Positions 41,404-50,594 are shown, numbered from the stretch's first letter. The stretch is DNA of 64,000 bases from Microlunatus flavus (GCF_900110855.1 NZ_FOFA01000001.1:558001-622000); one strand, 5' to 3'. Program-made: numbers and translations. Notes: generated by a model not told the origin, from the letters alone.

Positions 41404-43017
41404 TCAGCCGACGCGCGGGACCGACGAGGCGGGCAGGCTCGAGGGCCGGCGGCCCGTGGGCGTGCGCCGGTGCGCCAGGCCCCGGGCGAGACGGCGGACC
41501 CGGCGGCCCGCCCGCGAGGTCCGGGCCCGCTGCGCGAGCTCCCGAGCCCGCGAGATCACCGAACGGGGACGGGCCGGCTCGGTGAGGACGTCGTGCCAGG
41601 CGCGCTCGAACTCCGCGACCGGGAAGCGGTCGACCACCTCGGCGGCGCGCCGGCCCATCTCGACGACGCGCTCGGGGTCGGAGACCAGGGAGATGATCGC
41701 CTCGGCCAGGGCGGCGGGCTCGTGCCGCTCGACCAGGAGCCCGTCCACGCCGTCGCGGATGAGGTCGCGCGGTCCGTAGCGGATCGTGTACGCGACCGCG
41801 GGCGTCCCGCGGCTCATGCTCTCGGTGACGACCCGCGGCGAGCCCTCGAAGGTCGAGGTGAGCAGCACGCAGGCCGCGCGGGCCTGGGCCTCGCCGACGC
41901 CCAGCGAGTAGCCCATCAGCCGTACGGAGCCGCCCAGGCCGAGCTCCTCGACGAGCGCCCCGAGCCGGGCCTGCAGCGGGCCCTCGCCGTAGATCTCCAG
42001 CCGCGCCTCGGGCACGGCGCGCACCACGTCGACGAAGGCGCGCACGGCGTGGTCCACCCGCTTGCGCTCGATCAGCTGGGAGACGAGGACGACCAGCGTC
42101 GGGTCCTTCTCGACCGGCGCCTGGTGCGGGTCGCGCCCGGGGTAGCGGATCGCGCGCAGGGGCGCCCACGGGACGTCCTCGCGCAGCTCGGTCAGGTGCT
42201 GCTGGGTCTGGACGACGATCTGGTCGACCTTTGCGGCGTTGGCGAAGAGCAGCCGGAAGCTCGGGCGGATGCCGCTGGAACGGTCGTCGGGGTCGTTGTA
42301 GTGGCAGTTGTGCAGCGACGCGACCTTGCGGTAGGCGCGCTGCGACTCGAGCAGGACCGGGTCGGTGAAGCCACGCTGGAGCGAGAACAGCACCGGCGAC
42401 GGCAGGCCGGCGATCTCGTCGTCCACCCAGCCGGCCACGATCTCCGGCCAGCTCACCTTGCGGCCCTCGGCGTCGACCCCGCTCTGCTCGTGCTTGCTGC
42501 GCGGCCCGGTCTTGGTGGTCAGCAGCAGCTTGCCGTCGGTGTCGAAGTAGCGGAAGCGGAAGGGGAAGCGCTCGCCGGGGCGGAAGTCGGCGAGCCGGAA
42601 CGGCTTCGCCCCCGCCTGCTTCTGCGCCCGGGTGACGACCTCGCCGTCCTCCTCGGGCACGGCGTACGCGTCCTTGGGCGGCACGCCGAGCCGCGAGACC
42701 CACGTGCTGTGGGCGAAGAAGTTGCGGACCTCGACGCGCGGGTGCAGGCTGCCGCGCTCCTTGAGCTGCTCCGGCACCTCCGCCCAGCGGGGGGTGAAGC
42801 CGGTCGTCAGCAGCAGCACGCGCTCCCAGCGCTCGGCGAAGAGCGTGGCGCGCTCCTGGACCGAGCGCTGCAGCCCGCCGCCGCGCTCGAAGACCTCGGG
42901 GAACAGCAGGATGGGGGTCTCGTCGGAGCGCAGCGACGTCGTGGGAACCGTCATGGTGCCGTCATTCTCGCGGCCTCCGGGCGAAAGCCCGACATCTGCT
43001 CTGCGGGTGTCGCTCAC
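41404..43017 (-). CDS. Family 4 glycosyltransferase (TagE-like)
   Basis: 537 residues, GT-B fold. The C-terminal donor-binding half has VVLVSQLIERKRVDHAV, LEIYGEGP and the E-x7-E motif FEGSPRVVTES, followed by YGPRDLI. This series is typical of poly(glycerol-phosphate) glucosyltransferase-like proteins. The N-terminal half starts LLFPEVFERGGGLQRSV and includes long segments unlike small GT4 enzymes. A basic Arg-rich tail (~490-537) may touch the membrane. GTG 43015-43017 is preferred for a GGGGG 6 nt upstream; ATG 42954 is the alternative. It lies 31 bp before the GT2 gene on the same strand. Confidence 0.87.
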   Translation of the reverse strand: MSDTRRADVGLSPGGRENDGTMTVPTTSLRSDETPILLFPEVFERGGGLQRSVQERATLFAERWERVLLLTTGFTPRWAEVPEQLKERGSLHPRVEVRNFFAHSTWVSRLGVPPKDAYAVPEEDGEVVTRAQKQAGAKPFRLADFRPGERFPFRFRYFDTDGKLLLTTKTGPRSKHEQSGVDAEGRKVSWPEIVAGWVDDEIAGLPSPVLFSLQRGFTDPVLLESQRAYRKVASLHNCHYNDPDDRSSGIRPSFRLLFANAAKVDQIVVQTQQHLTELREDVPWAPLRAIRYPGRDPHQAPVEKDPTLVVLVSQLIERKRVDHAVRAFVDVVRAVPEARLEIYGEGPLQARLGALVEELGLGGSVRLMGYSLGVGEAQARAACVLLTSTFEGSPRVVTESMSRGTPAVAYTIRYGPRDLIRDGVDGLLVERHEPAALAEAIISLVSDPERVVEMGRRAAEVVDRFPVAEFERAWHDVLTEPARPRSVISRARELAQRARTSRAGRRVRRLARGLAHRRTPTGRRPSSLPASSVPRVG

Positions 43018-43075
43018 GTGTCGCCCCCACGGGGGACACCGGGTCGCCCCCGTTTCGGACGCCGACCCGTTTCGG

Positions 43076-43149
43076 GCCCTTCGACGAGCTCAGGGAGCGT
43101 CCGCGCTCGCGCCGGGTCTGGAGGACGCTCCCTGAGCCTGTCGAAGGGC
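43076..43149. repeat. Dispersed CCTTCGACGAGCTCAGG inverted repeat, copy 2
   Basis: Arms 43076-43102 and 43123-43149 pair at 25 of 27 positions around a 20-nt loop. They are followed by CTCGAAGAGGTCGGCGTC, the same tail as copy 1 at 21710-21779. The 191-bp gap between the GT4 gene and the TspO-like gene consists mostly of this element. Here the flanking genes run the same way, so the element is not tied to convergent termination. Confidence 0.85.
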
Positions 43150-43208
43150 CTCGAAGAGGTCGGCGTCTGCGAACCCGCCCACAGGGAACGGGCTCCGGCT
43201 GCGACGGG

Positions 43209-44042
43209 TCAGGCGCGCGCGGGGCGCTGCGCCCGCCGCAGCCGGAGGACGGCGGTGGTCGCGAGGACCACGACGAGGCCGACGGCCGCGGCGACGGCCA
43301 GCAGCGGCTGCCCGGCGCCGGCGGCACCGAGCGTGGCGCCGACGAGCGCCCAGGCGACGGCGGCGGCGTACGGCAGCAGGCCCCGGGTGCGGAGCAGGAC
43401 GACCACGGCGGTCGCGGTGGCCCCGGCGAGGACGGCCAGCTGGCCGACGACCCCGGGCGTCCCGGACACGGGCGCACCGCTGAAGGCGAGGGCGGTGGTC
43501 AGGTTGAGCCAGATGGCCACCGTGCTCCAGCCCGCGTAGAGGCCGAGGGTGCCCCAGACGAGCGCGCGCCCGAGCGGGGACCAGGAGGCGATCTCCCCGC
43601 GCCCGCGCACCGCGACCGAGAGGCCGAGGACCAGGGCGACGCCCATCACGAGGAACACGGCGAGGGTCGCCCAGACGGGCTCGGCGACCGAGGCGACGAG
43701 CCACACGCTGAAGCCGGCGAAGACCACGAGCAGCGCGCGGGTCAGGGCGTCGACCACCGCCACCCCGGCCTCCTCGGCGCGGCGCCGGAACCACGGCAGC
43801 CAGAGCGCGAGCCCCAGGCTGAGGAGCTCGATGACGCCCCAGATGGCGAAGGCGTAGCCGGGCGGCGTGATCGCCGGCTCACCGGGGCGGTCGGGCTGCA
43901 TCAGGGGCGAGTCGGCCAGGCTCACCAGGCCCCCGGCCACGACCTGCCCGACGGCGAGGACGACCAGCGCGGCACCTGCGGGCGTGGTCCCACGCCGACG
44001 TGCCGTACGGCTCGGCTGCATCTCGTGCTGGCGCGTGCTCAT
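43209..44042 (-). CDS. TspO/MBR-like tryptophan-rich membrane protein
   Basis: 277 residues, with seven or more hydrophobic segments. ITPPGYAFAIWGVIELLSLGLALW after the first span is the signature of the TspO-related family, and AGWSTVAIWLNLTTAL is a conserved mid-membrane block. It is longer than classical five-helix TspO (~160), like the extended actinobacterial relatives. Tetrapyrrole or lipid binding is suggested by family only. ATG 44040-44042 has TATCCT 6 nt upstream. It is divergent from a MarR regulator. Confidence 0.8.
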   Translation of the reverse strand: MSTRQHEMQPSRTARRRGTTPAGAALVVLAVGQVVAGGLVSLADSPLMQPDRPGEPAITPPGYAFAIWGVIELLSLGLALWLPWFRRRAEEAGVAVVDALTRALLVVFAGFSVWLVASVAEPVWATLAVFLVMGVALVLGLSVAVRGRGEIASWSPLGRALVWGTLGLYAGWSTVAIWLNLTTALAFSGAPVSGTPGVVGQLAVLAGATATAVVVLLRTRGLLPYAAAVAWALVGATLGAAGAGQPLLAVAAAVGLVVVLATTAVLRLRRAQRPARA

Positions 44043-44110
44043 GGCTCGAGGATAGCAGGTGTTGAGGTAACCATACGATTTGGCGGCCTAAGGTTCGGTA
44101 GGATAAGGCC

Positions 44111-44638
44111 GTGGACGAGCAGGACGAGCAGCGGCCCGAGGGCACGCCGCAGGACGGCCGGCGGCCGGGCCAGGGGTGGACGACCGACGAGCCGACCCGG
44201 GTGCTCCGCCGGCTGCAGACGGCGATGGGCGACGCCGAGGGCGCGCTCGCCGCCCGGCTGGCCATCGGTTCCACCGACCTCGCGGCGATGACGCACCTGA
44301 CCTTCGCGCCGGAGCCGATCGGTCCGCGCGAGCTCAGCGGCCGGCTGGGCATCACCCCGGGCGCGACGACCGAGCTCGTCGACCGGCTGGAGCGGGCCGG
44401 CCACGTCGAGCGCCGGCGCGACACGGTCGACCGGCGCCGCGTGCAGCTGCACGCCAGCACGTCCACGCTCGGCCAGGTCGCCGGCGAGCTGCGCCCGCTG
44501 CTCGAGGCCCTCGACGGGGTGGCGGCAGACCTGGACCCGCACGACCGGGAGGTCGTGCTGCGCTACCTCACCGGCGTGCTGGAGGCGTACGAGACCTTCG
44601 CCCGGCACGAGGCTGACGCGCCCGACGGAGGCCGCTAG
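44111..44638 (+). CDS. MarR-family transcriptional regulator
   Basis: 175 residues. A hydrophilic N-terminus (~1-35) precedes the MarR winged helix: [57 protein letters not shown], followed by dimerising helices. GTG 44111 follows TAGGAT (44099-44104) by 6 nt, a leaderless start. It is divergent from the TspO-like gene and 10 bp upstream of arginine deiminase on the same strand. It could regulate either; the 68-bp divergent gap favours the TspO-like gene and itself. Confidence 0.88.
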   Translation: MDEQDEQRPEGTPQDGRRPGQGWTTDEPTRVLRRLQTAMGDAEGALAARLAIGSTDLAAMTHLTFAPEPIGPRELSGRLGITPGATTELVDRLERAGHVERRRDTVDRRRVQLHASTSTLGQVAGELRPLLEALDGVAADLDPHDREVVLRYLTGVLEAYETFARHEADAPDGGR

Positions 44639-44648
44639 GGTCGCGGTC

Positions 44649-45875
44649 GTGAGCGAGGACCAGACGCAGACGACGCCGCGGGCCGGGGTCGCGACCGAGG
44701 TCGGACGGCTCCGCACGGTGATGCTGCACCGGCCGGGCAACGAGCTGCGCCGGCTGACCCCGCGCAACAACGACGCGCTGCTCTTCGACGGCCTGCCCTG
44801 GGTCGACCGGGCGCAGGAGGAGCACGACGCGTTCGCGGAGGCGCTGCGGACGCACGGCGTCGAGGTGCTCTACCTCAGCGAGCTGCTCGCGCAGACCCTC
44901 GCCGGGCCGGAGGCGCGTGCGGTCGCCGTGGACAAGACGCTCACCGGGATCCGGCTGGGCGACAGCCTGCGGGGCTACCTCGAGGGCTACCTCGCCGACC
45001 TCGACGCCGAGCAGCTCGCCGACGTGCTGATGGCCGGCCTGGCCGTGGCCGAGATCGGCCCGACGAACAGCCTCGTCACGGCGCTGAGCGGGCCCGACGA
45101 CTTCGTCATCGACCCGCTGCCCAACCTGCTCTTCACCCGCGACTCGAGCGTCTGGGTCCAGGACCGGCCGGTCGTCACGTCCCTCGCCATGCCCGCGCGG
45201 CTCCGCGAGACCCAGCTGACCGACCTCATCTACACGTTCCACCCCCGCTTCGCGGGCACGGAGCGGTTGCACGGGCCCGACCGGGAGTTCCTCGAGGGCG
45301 GGGACGTCCTCGCCCTCGCCGACGGCGTGCTCGCCGTGGGCGTGGGCGAGCGCACCCGGCCCGCGGGGGTGGAGCGGCTGGCCCGCACCGTCTTCGAGCG
45401 CGGGCTGGCGCGCACCGTGCTGGCCGTCCCCATCGACCAGGACCGCGCCACGATGCACCTCGACACCATCTGCACGATGGTCGACGTCGACGCCGTGGTC
45501 ATGTACCCGAACGTCGCCCACCGCCTCTCGGCCGTCGCCGTGCGGCCCGGCGACGACGGTCCGGACGGCGAGCTGCGGATCTCCCCCACCGCGCCCTTCG
45601 TCGAGGCCGCGGCCGAGGCGATGGGGATCGACGAGCTGCGCGTGATCGACACCGGGCTCGACCCCGTGACCGCCGAGCGCGAGCAGTGGGACGACGGGAA
45701 CAACACCCTGGCCGTCGGGCCCAAGCTCGCGGTCGCGTACGAGCGCAACCTCGAGACCAACGCGCGCCTCGAGCAGGCCGGGATCGAGGTCATCCGGATC
45801 GCCGGCTCCGAGCTCGGTTCCGGCCGCGGCGGCCCCCGCTGCATGTCCTGCCCGATCAGCCGCGACCCGGTCTGA
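44649..45875 (+). CDS. arcA: Arginine deiminase
   Basis: 408 residues, the normal size. Key blocks are [37 protein letters not shown] and the C-terminal [10 protein letters not shown] containing the nucleophile Cys398. It hydrolyses arginine to citrulline and ammonia. No ornithine carbamoyltransferase, carbamate kinase or arginine/ornithine antiporter follows, so the complete ADI energy pathway is not encoded here. GTG 44649 has TAGGGT (44636-44641) 7 nt upstream overlapping the end of the MarR gene, so it has its own leaderless promoter. Confidence 0.95.
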   Translation: MSEDQTQTTPRAGVATEVGRLRTVMLHRPGNELRRLTPRNNDALLFDGLPWVDRAQEEHDAFAEALRTHGVEVLYLSELLAQTLAGPEARAVAVDKTLTGIRLGDSLRGYLEGYLADLDAEQLADVLMAGLAVAEIGPTNSLVTALSGPDDFVIDPLPNLLFTRDSSVWVQDRPVVTSLAMPARLRETQLTDLIYTFHPRFAGTERLHGPDREFLEGGDVLALADGVLAVGVGERTRPAGVERLARTVFERGLARTVLAVPIDQDRATMHLDTICTMVDVDAVVMYPNVAHRLSAVAVRPGDDGPDGELRISPTAPFVEAAAEAMGIDELRVIDTGLDPVTAEREQWDDGNNTLAVGPKLAVAYERNLETNARLEQAGIEVIRIAGSELGSGRGGPRCMSCPISRDPV

Positions 45876-45897
45876 GCGGCGCGGGAGCCGGGTCGCG
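45861..45897. terminator. Hairpin overlapping the arcA stop
   Basis: Exact 10-bp arms 45861-45870 (CGCGACCCGG) and 45888-45897 enclose 17 nt that contain the arcA TGA. It lies between convergent arcA and SDR genes (33-bp gap), a compact bidirectional terminator candidate built partly from coding sequence. Confidence 0.5.
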
Positions 45898-45908
45898 GGC
45901 GTCGACCG

Positions 45909-46640
45909 TCAGGCGGCCAGGCCCGGGTACTGCTCCTCGACGGGGGCCGACAGGCGCCCCTTGACGTCGGCGGCGACCTGGTCGGCCAGCACCTCGAACC
46001 GTCCGGCCTCGAGGCCGTCGAGCGCGGCGCGCACGACGTCGGCGGGGTCGTTCTTGGGTGCGTCGACCTGGCTGGCCATCGGGGTGTCGGTGTAGCCGAA
46101 GTGCAGGTTGGTCACCTGCGTCCCCTGCGGGGCGAGCTCGAGGCGCAGCGAGTTGCCCGCCGACCAGAACGCCGCCTTGGACGCGCTGTACGCCCCGGCC
46201 AGGCCGACCCAGCTGAGCACCGACTGCACGTTGAGCAGCGCGCCGCCGCCGTGCGCGGCGAGCACCGGGGCGAAGGCCTGCGCGACGGCCACCGCGCCGA
46301 AGAAGTTGGTCTCGAAGACGTCGCGCAGCACCTGCATCTCCCCCGTCGCGATCGGCGCGGCCGCGGTGACCCCCGCGTTGTTGACCACGACGGTCGTGTC
46401 GGCGGCCGTGGCCGCGGCCCGCGCGACGGACTCCGCGTCGGTCACGTCCAGCGGCAGCGGGACCACGCGGGGGTCGTCCCAGGCCTGCGGCGAGCGGGCG
46501 CTGGCGTACACCTTGACGGCGCCGCGCTCGAGCACCTGGGCGACGAACTCGCGGCCGAGGCCCCCGTTGGCGCCGGTGACGAGGACGGTGGCGCCGGCGA
46601 GGAGGCCGGGGGTGGACGGGCTGGTGGAGGTGGTGGTCAT
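45909..46640 (-). CDS. Short-chain dehydrogenase/reductase
   Basis: 243 residues from the ATG at 46638-46640, which overlaps the MFS stop (ATGA). Longer frames conflict with the MFS gene. The classical SDR pattern is intact: TGANGGLG cofactor motif (~22), NNAG (~88), catalytic Ser in NVQSVLSWVG and YSASK (Tyr-x-x-x-Lys). NAD(P)-dependent oxidoreduction of a small substrate is expected; the substrate is unknown. Co-translated with an MFS exporter and divergent from an HxlR regulator, it may belong to a redox-sensing detoxification unit. Confidence 0.9.
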   Translation of the reverse strand: MTTTSTSPSTPGLLAGATVLVTGANGGLGREFVAQVLERGAVKVYASARSPQAWDDPRVVPLPLDVTDAESVARAAATAADTTVVVNNAGVTAAAPIATGEMQVLRDVFETNFFGAVAVAQAFAPVLAAHGGGALLNVQSVLSWVGLAGAYSASKAAFWSAGNSLRLELAPQGTQVTNLHFGYTDTPMASQVDAPKNDPADVVRAALDGLEAGRFEVLADQVAADVKGRLSAPVEEQYPGLAA

Positions 46641-47887
46641 GCGAGGGGCCCTTCCTGGGCGGTGGTGGGAACAGGGGTCGGAACAGGGGTGGGATCGGCG
46701 GCGACGGCCCGGCCGGGCCGCGCGAGGGTGAGGACGAGGACGAGGGCGGCGACGCAGACGAGGCCGATCGCGGGCGAGCCGAGGTCGAGGGCGACCTGGA
46801 GCCCGGACACCGTGGCCGCCGCCCCGAGCAGCAGCGCGGTCGCGCCCTGCAGGAGGTACGCGACGACCAGGACCGACGAGAGCATCCCGGCCCGGTGGCG
46901 GCGGGGCGCGAAGGTGTTGACCAGGGTGAGCCCGCCGAGGAAGTTCAGGCTGTAGCCCACCCCCGCTACCGCGGAGGCCGCCAGGAACAGCGCGAGCGAG
47001 TGGGTGGCGGCCGAGAGCGTCAGCAGCCCGAGCCCGACCACGGAACCCGCCGCACCGCCCGGCACCAGCACCCGGGCCGGCAGCCGGCGCGCCGCGACCG
47101 CGACCACCCCGATGGCGATCGCGGAGACGGAGAGGATCGCGCCGATCACGAGCGCGTCGGCCGACCCCACGAGCTGGCGCGCGATCTGCGCGCCGAGGGC
47201 CAGCACCACCGCGCCGAGCGCGTACGCCGCGGTCACGGACGTGGCGGACGCGGCGAAGACCCCGCGCAGGCCCCGCGGGACGACGAGCCCGCGCGGCCGC
47301 CACGGACCGAGGCCGACGCTCGGCGTGGGGCGCGGCAGGAACCAGGCGAGGACGAGGACGGCCGTCACGACCACGGCGAGCACCACGAAGGGGAGGTGCA
47401 GCGGGGCCGGCGCGTGCTGCACCAGCGCGCCGCCGACGAGCGTGGCGAGGGCCAGACCCGTGGCGGTCGCCGCGGTGGTGACCGAACCGGCCCGCGAGAC
47501 CTGCGCGGGGAGGCTCAGGTCGACCATGGCGGCCGACGCGGGGCTCAGCGAGAGCCCGACGCCCAGGCCCATGAACGCCCGGCCGGCGAAGACCCAGCCC
47601 ACGGCGGGCGCCACCGCCAGCAGCACGGCGCCGACCAGCATCGCGGCCAGCCCGAGCAGGATCGAGGCGCGCCGCCCGACGTGGTCGGACAGGTCGCCGA
47701 AGACGACCAGGACGACCACCAGCACCACCGGGTAGACCGCGAAGATCGCGGTGGTCGTGGCCGGGGTGAGGTGCCAGGCGGCCGCGTACAGCGGATAGCT
47801 CACGCTCGGCGCAGCGCTGGTCCACAGCGCGAGGGCGGCGACCGCCGCCGCCGTCCAGAAGCTGGTGCGACGGCTCGTCGTGCGCAT
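46637..47887 (-). CDS. Major facilitator superfamily transporter
   Basis: 416 residues from the ATG at 47885-47887 with GGAGG 5 nt upstream; a start at 47947 lacks such support. Twelve membrane segments are predicted. The loop-2 motif GDLSDHVGRRASILLG is the MFS motif A, and GVGLSLSPASAAMVDLS resembles the drug/H+ antiporter region. Export of a hydrophobic compound is likely. Paired with the SDR gene and opposite HxlR. Confidence 0.88.
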   Translation of the reverse strand: MRTTSRRTSFWTAAAVAALALWTSAAPSVSYPLYAAAWHLTPATTTAIFAVYPVVLVVVLVVFGDLSDHVGRRASILLGLAAMLVGAVLLAVAPAVGWVFAGRAFMGLGVGLSLSPASAAMVDLSLPAQVSRAGSVTTAATATGLALATLVGGALVQHAPAPLHLPFVVLAVVVTAVLVLAWFLPRPTPSVGLGPWRPRGLVVPRGLRGVFAASATSVTAAYALGAVVLALGAQIARQLVGSADALVIGAILSVSAIAIGVVAVAARRLPARVLVPGGAAGSVVGLGLLTLSAATHSLALFLAASAVAGVGYSLNFLGGLTLVNTFAPRRHRAGMLSSVLVVAYLLQGATALLLGAAATVSGLQVALDLGSPAIGLVCVAALVLVLTLARPGRAVAADPTPVPTPVPTTAQEGPLA

Positions 47888-47932
47888 GTCGTCCTCCGGG
47901 CTCCGCGCGGCCGCCGGGTGCGGCCGATGCTG

Positions 47933-47976
47933 GGTTGGTGAAGGCAACCTAGCATCCTGGATTGGCTAAACCAACC
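47933..47976. promoter_or_regulatory. GGTTGGT/ACCAACC dyad in the MFS-HxlR gap
   Basis: GGTTGGT (47933-47939) and ACCAACC (47970-47976) are exact complements 30 bp apart, with a GGTTG-like complement (GCAACC) between them. The AT-richer gap (GGATTGGCTAAACC) lies just upstream of the HxlR -10 box TACGCT (47981-47986). It is a reasonable binding site for the HxlR regulator on a divergent promoter. Confidence 0.45.
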
Positions 47977-47993
47977 GAGGTACGCTCGACGGC

Positions 47994-48449
47994 ATGGTGA
48001 CCAAGGCAGACGACGGCGTCCGCTGCTCCATCGCGCGCAGCCTCCAGGTGCTCGGCGAGAAGTGGACGTTGCTGGTGGTGCGCGAGGCGCTGTGGGGCCG
48101 CACGCGGTTCACCGAGTTCCGCCAGGCGCTCGGCGTCGCCCCCGACGTGCTGGCCGACCGGCTCGCCACGCTGGTGGAGCACGGCGTCATGGAGCGCCGG
48201 CCCTACCGGGTGGACGGGGGTCGCGAGCGCGAGGAGTACGTCCTCACCCCGGCGGGCGAGGAGCTGCGGCTGGTCCTGGGCGCGCTCAACGCCTGGGGCG
48301 ACCAGCACCGCCCGGCACCCGAGGGACCGGCGTCGGTGTTCGTCGAGGCCGCGACCGGCGAGCCGGTGACGCTGTCCTTCACGGCCCCCGACGGGCGCCG
48401 GCTGGCGCCCGCCGAGGTGTCGGCCGTCCGCCTCGCGCCAGCGCGCTAG
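47994..48449 (+). CDS. HxlR-family transcriptional regulator
   Basis: 151 residues. The single N-terminal Cys (DDGVRCSIARSLQVLGEKWTLLVVREALWG) is the redox-active position of HxlR/YodB-type regulators. The winged helix (FTEFRQALGVAPDVLADRLATLVEHGVMERRPY) is followed by a C-terminal extension with a small beta region. It likely senses thiol-reactive compounds and controls the divergent MFS-SDR pair. TACGCT lies 7 nt before the ATG, so the mRNA is likely leaderless. Confidence 0.9.
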   Translation: MVTKADDGVRCSIARSLQVLGEKWTLLVVREALWGRTRFTEFRQALGVAPDVLADRLATLVEHGVMERRPYRVDGGREREEYVLTPAGEELRLVLGALNAWGDQHRPAPEGPASVFVEAATGEPVTLSFTAPDGRRLAPAEVSAVRLAPAR

Positions 48450-48602
48450 CGCTGGTTCACCCCGTCACGCGGCCGCTGTCAAGGTCCGACAACCCGCGAG
48501 GGCCCATCCGCCCCTGACGGGCGCAGCGGTATCAGATCGGGCTGACGTCCCTCCCGGATTCGACCATCCTGTTCTCAGGGTCGCTTCATCCAGGGGGAAC
48601 GC

Positions 48603-49055
48603 ATGAAGAACGTCTACCGGGTCCTGGCGTACGCCGTCGCCGCGCTCGTGGCCGTGCAGGCCGCGTCCATCGCGTACGCGCTGTTCGGGCTCGCGAAGTA
48701 CATCGACGGCGGGGGTGCCGTGGACAAGAACTCCGACGGCTTCCCGGGCGTCGGCGGGCTCATGGCCCACGGCGTCGGGGGGCAGCTGGTCATCCCCGTC
48801 GTCGCCCTGGCCCTGCTGGTCGTGTCCTTCTTCGCGCACGTCCCCGGCGGGGTCCGGTGGGCGCTGATCGTGCTGGGCACCGTGGTCGTGCAGGTCGCGC
48901 TCGGGATCTTCTCCCACTCGCTGCCGGCGCTCGGCGCGGTGCACGGCGCGCTGGCCCTGGTGCTGTTCGGCGTGGCCGTCACCGCCGCCATGCGGGTGGG
49001 CAGCGCGACAAGCGTCGTGGACGAGCCCGCCCGGGTCGCCACGCCCGTCGCCTGA
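48603..49055 (+). CDS. DUF6220-like four-helix membrane protein
   Basis: 150 residues, with four hydrophobic segments and a Gly/Asp loop (IDGGGAVDKNSDGFPGVGG) after the first. Histidines occur at membrane faces (LMAHGVGGQL, FFAHVPG, GIFSHSLPALGAVHGALAL), which recalls b-type haem proteins, but haem binding is not demonstrated. GGGGG lies upstream of the ATG. It is 15 bp upstream of a multicopper oxidase gene, so they are probably one operon and functionally linked, perhaps in electron or copper handling. Confidence 0.75.
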   Translation: MKNVYRVLAYAVAALVAVQAASIAYALFGLAKYIDGGGAVDKNSDGFPGVGGLMAHGVGGQLVIPVVALALLVVSFFAHVPGGVRWALIVLGTVVVQVALGIFSHSLPALGAVHGALALVLFGVAVTAAMRVGSATSVVDEPARVATPVA

Positions 49056-49070
49056 GCCGGGGCCCCGCCC

Positions 49071-50561
49071 GTGGAGGGGCAGACCCCGGTCGTCCGTCGC
49101 CGCACGCTCGTCGCGGTGCTCGCGACCGTCCTCGTGCTGGCACCGCTCGGCTGGCTGTGGTTCGCGAGCCTGGTCCCCGAGCGCTACTCGGTGCTGCAGA
49201 TGGGTGCGGCGGACTACGGCGGCGGGCCGGGGACGTTCGCGCACGACCACGGCGAGACGGCCGGGCAGCCGCGGCTCTCGGTCGAGCAGCTGGTCGCCGA
49301 CCCCGTACGGCGCGCCGACGTGCGGGTCGACCTCGCGGCCGCCCGGGCGACGCTCGCGCTGGGCGCGAAGGCGGTGCCCGGCTTCACCCTCAACGGCACG
49401 TCCCCCGGCCCGACGATCCGCGCGGTGCAGGGCCAGCTCGTCGAGGTGCACCTGCGCAACGTCGACGTGGCCGACGGCGTCGCGCTGCACTGGCACGGGG
49501 TGGACGTGCCCAACGCCGAGGACGGCACGGCCGGCGTCACCCAGGACGCGGTGCTCCCGGGCCACGACCACGTCTACCGCTTCGTCGCCGAGGACGCGGG
49601 CACGTACTGGTACCACTCCCACCAGCTGTCCGCCGCGCAGGTGGCCGGCGGCCTGCTGGGTGCGCTGGTCGTCACGCCGCGCCCGGCGGTGGCGCAGCAG
49701 GTCGACGCCCTCGCGCTCAGCCACACCTACGGGGGCGTGCGCACGCTGAACGGCGTCGCGGGCGACCAGCACGTCGTCACGGCACCGGGCCGGAGCGTCC
49801 GGCTGCGGCTGGTGAACACCGACAACGGCCTGGTCCAGGTCTGGGGCAGCGCGCCCTACACGGTGCTGGCGGTCGACGGCCACGACGTGAACCGCCCGAC
49901 GCCGGTGAGCGGGCCGGCGTACACGCTGACGGCGGGCGGCCGGGTCGACCTCGGGCTCACCGTCCCGACCGACGGGTCGGCCGTGCGCGTGCAGGTGTCG
50001 AAGGGCCTCGCCGTGGTCGTGGGCCCCGACGGCGCACCGGACGTCGCGCCGCCCCCGCAGCCCACCGCGCAGGTCGACCTGCTGTCGTACGGCTCACCCG
50101 CCCCCGTGGGCTTCGACCCGGCCACCGCCACGCGGCGGTTCCGGTACTCGATCGGGCACCGCCCCGGCTTCGTCGACGGCAGGCCGGGCCTGTGGTGGTC
50201 CGTGAACGGCCACCTCTACCCGAACATCCCGATGATGATGGTCAGCTCCGGCGACGTCGTCACCGTGCACCTGGACAACCACTCCGGGGAGGCGCACCCG
50301 ATGCACCTGCACGGCCACCACGCCGTGGTCCTCGCCCGCGACGGCGTCGCGGCGACGGGCAGCCCGTGGTGGTTCGACTCGCTGGACGTCGCCGACGGCG
50401 CCACCTACGACGTCGCCTTCGTCGCCGACAACCCGGGCATCTGGATGGACCACTGCCACAACCTCGAGCACGCCGCCGACGGCATGGTCGTCCACCTCAT
50501 GTACACCGGCGTCACCACGCCGTACGTCATCGGCGGCCCCGTCCGGAACCGCCCGGAGTAG
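49071..50561 (+). CDS. Membrane-anchored multicopper oxidase
   Basis: 496 residues. An N-terminal signal anchor (VAVLATVLVLAPLGWLWF) precedes three cupredoxin domains. All four copper motifs are present: HWHG, WYHSHQ, HPMHLHG and HCHNLEHAADGM, giving complete type 1, 2 and 3 sites with an axial Met. It should oxidise a substrate outside the membrane with reduction of O2 to water. Substrate candidates (Cu(I), Fe(II), phenols) cannot be separated from sequence. A linker segment of ~90 residues before the first copper domain is longer than usual. It follows the DUF6220 gene. Confidence 0.9.
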   Translation: MEGQTPVVRRRTLVAVLATVLVLAPLGWLWFASLVPERYSVLQMGAADYGGGPGTFAHDHGETAGQPRLSVEQLVADPVRRADVRVDLAAARATLALGAKAVPGFTLNGTSPGPTIRAVQGQLVEVHLRNVDVADGVALHWHGVDVPNAEDGTAGVTQDAVLPGHDHVYRFVAEDAGTYWYHSHQLSAAQVAGGLLGALVVTPRPAVAQQVDALALSHTYGGVRTLNGVAGDQHVVTAPGRSVRLRLVNTDNGLVQVWGSAPYTVLAVDGHDVNRPTPVSGPAYTLTAGGRVDLGLTVPTDGSAVRVQVSKGLAVVVGPDGAPDVAPPPQPTAQVDLLSYGSPAPVGFDPATATRRFRYSIGHRPGFVDGRPGLWWSVNGHLYPNIPMMMVSSGDVVTVHLDNHSGEAHPMHLHGHHAVVLARDGVAATGSPWWFDSLDVADGATYDVAFVADNPGIWMDHCHNLEHAADGMVVHLMYTGVTTPYVIGGPVRNRPE

Positions 50562-50594
50562 CACGCCCGCAGCTCAGCCCGAGCCCACCGCCCG

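Noticed and set aside
39070-43539. A 1489-residue plus-strand open frame
   Set aside because: It runs antisense through three well-supported glycosyltransferase genes with recognisable motifs; such long shadow frames are expected at this GC content and its translation is Arg/Gly/Ala/Asp-rich without family features.
46641-47825. Upstream extension of the SDR frame
   Set aside because: It is out of frame within the MFS gene; the ATGA overlap at 46637-46640 is the natural start.
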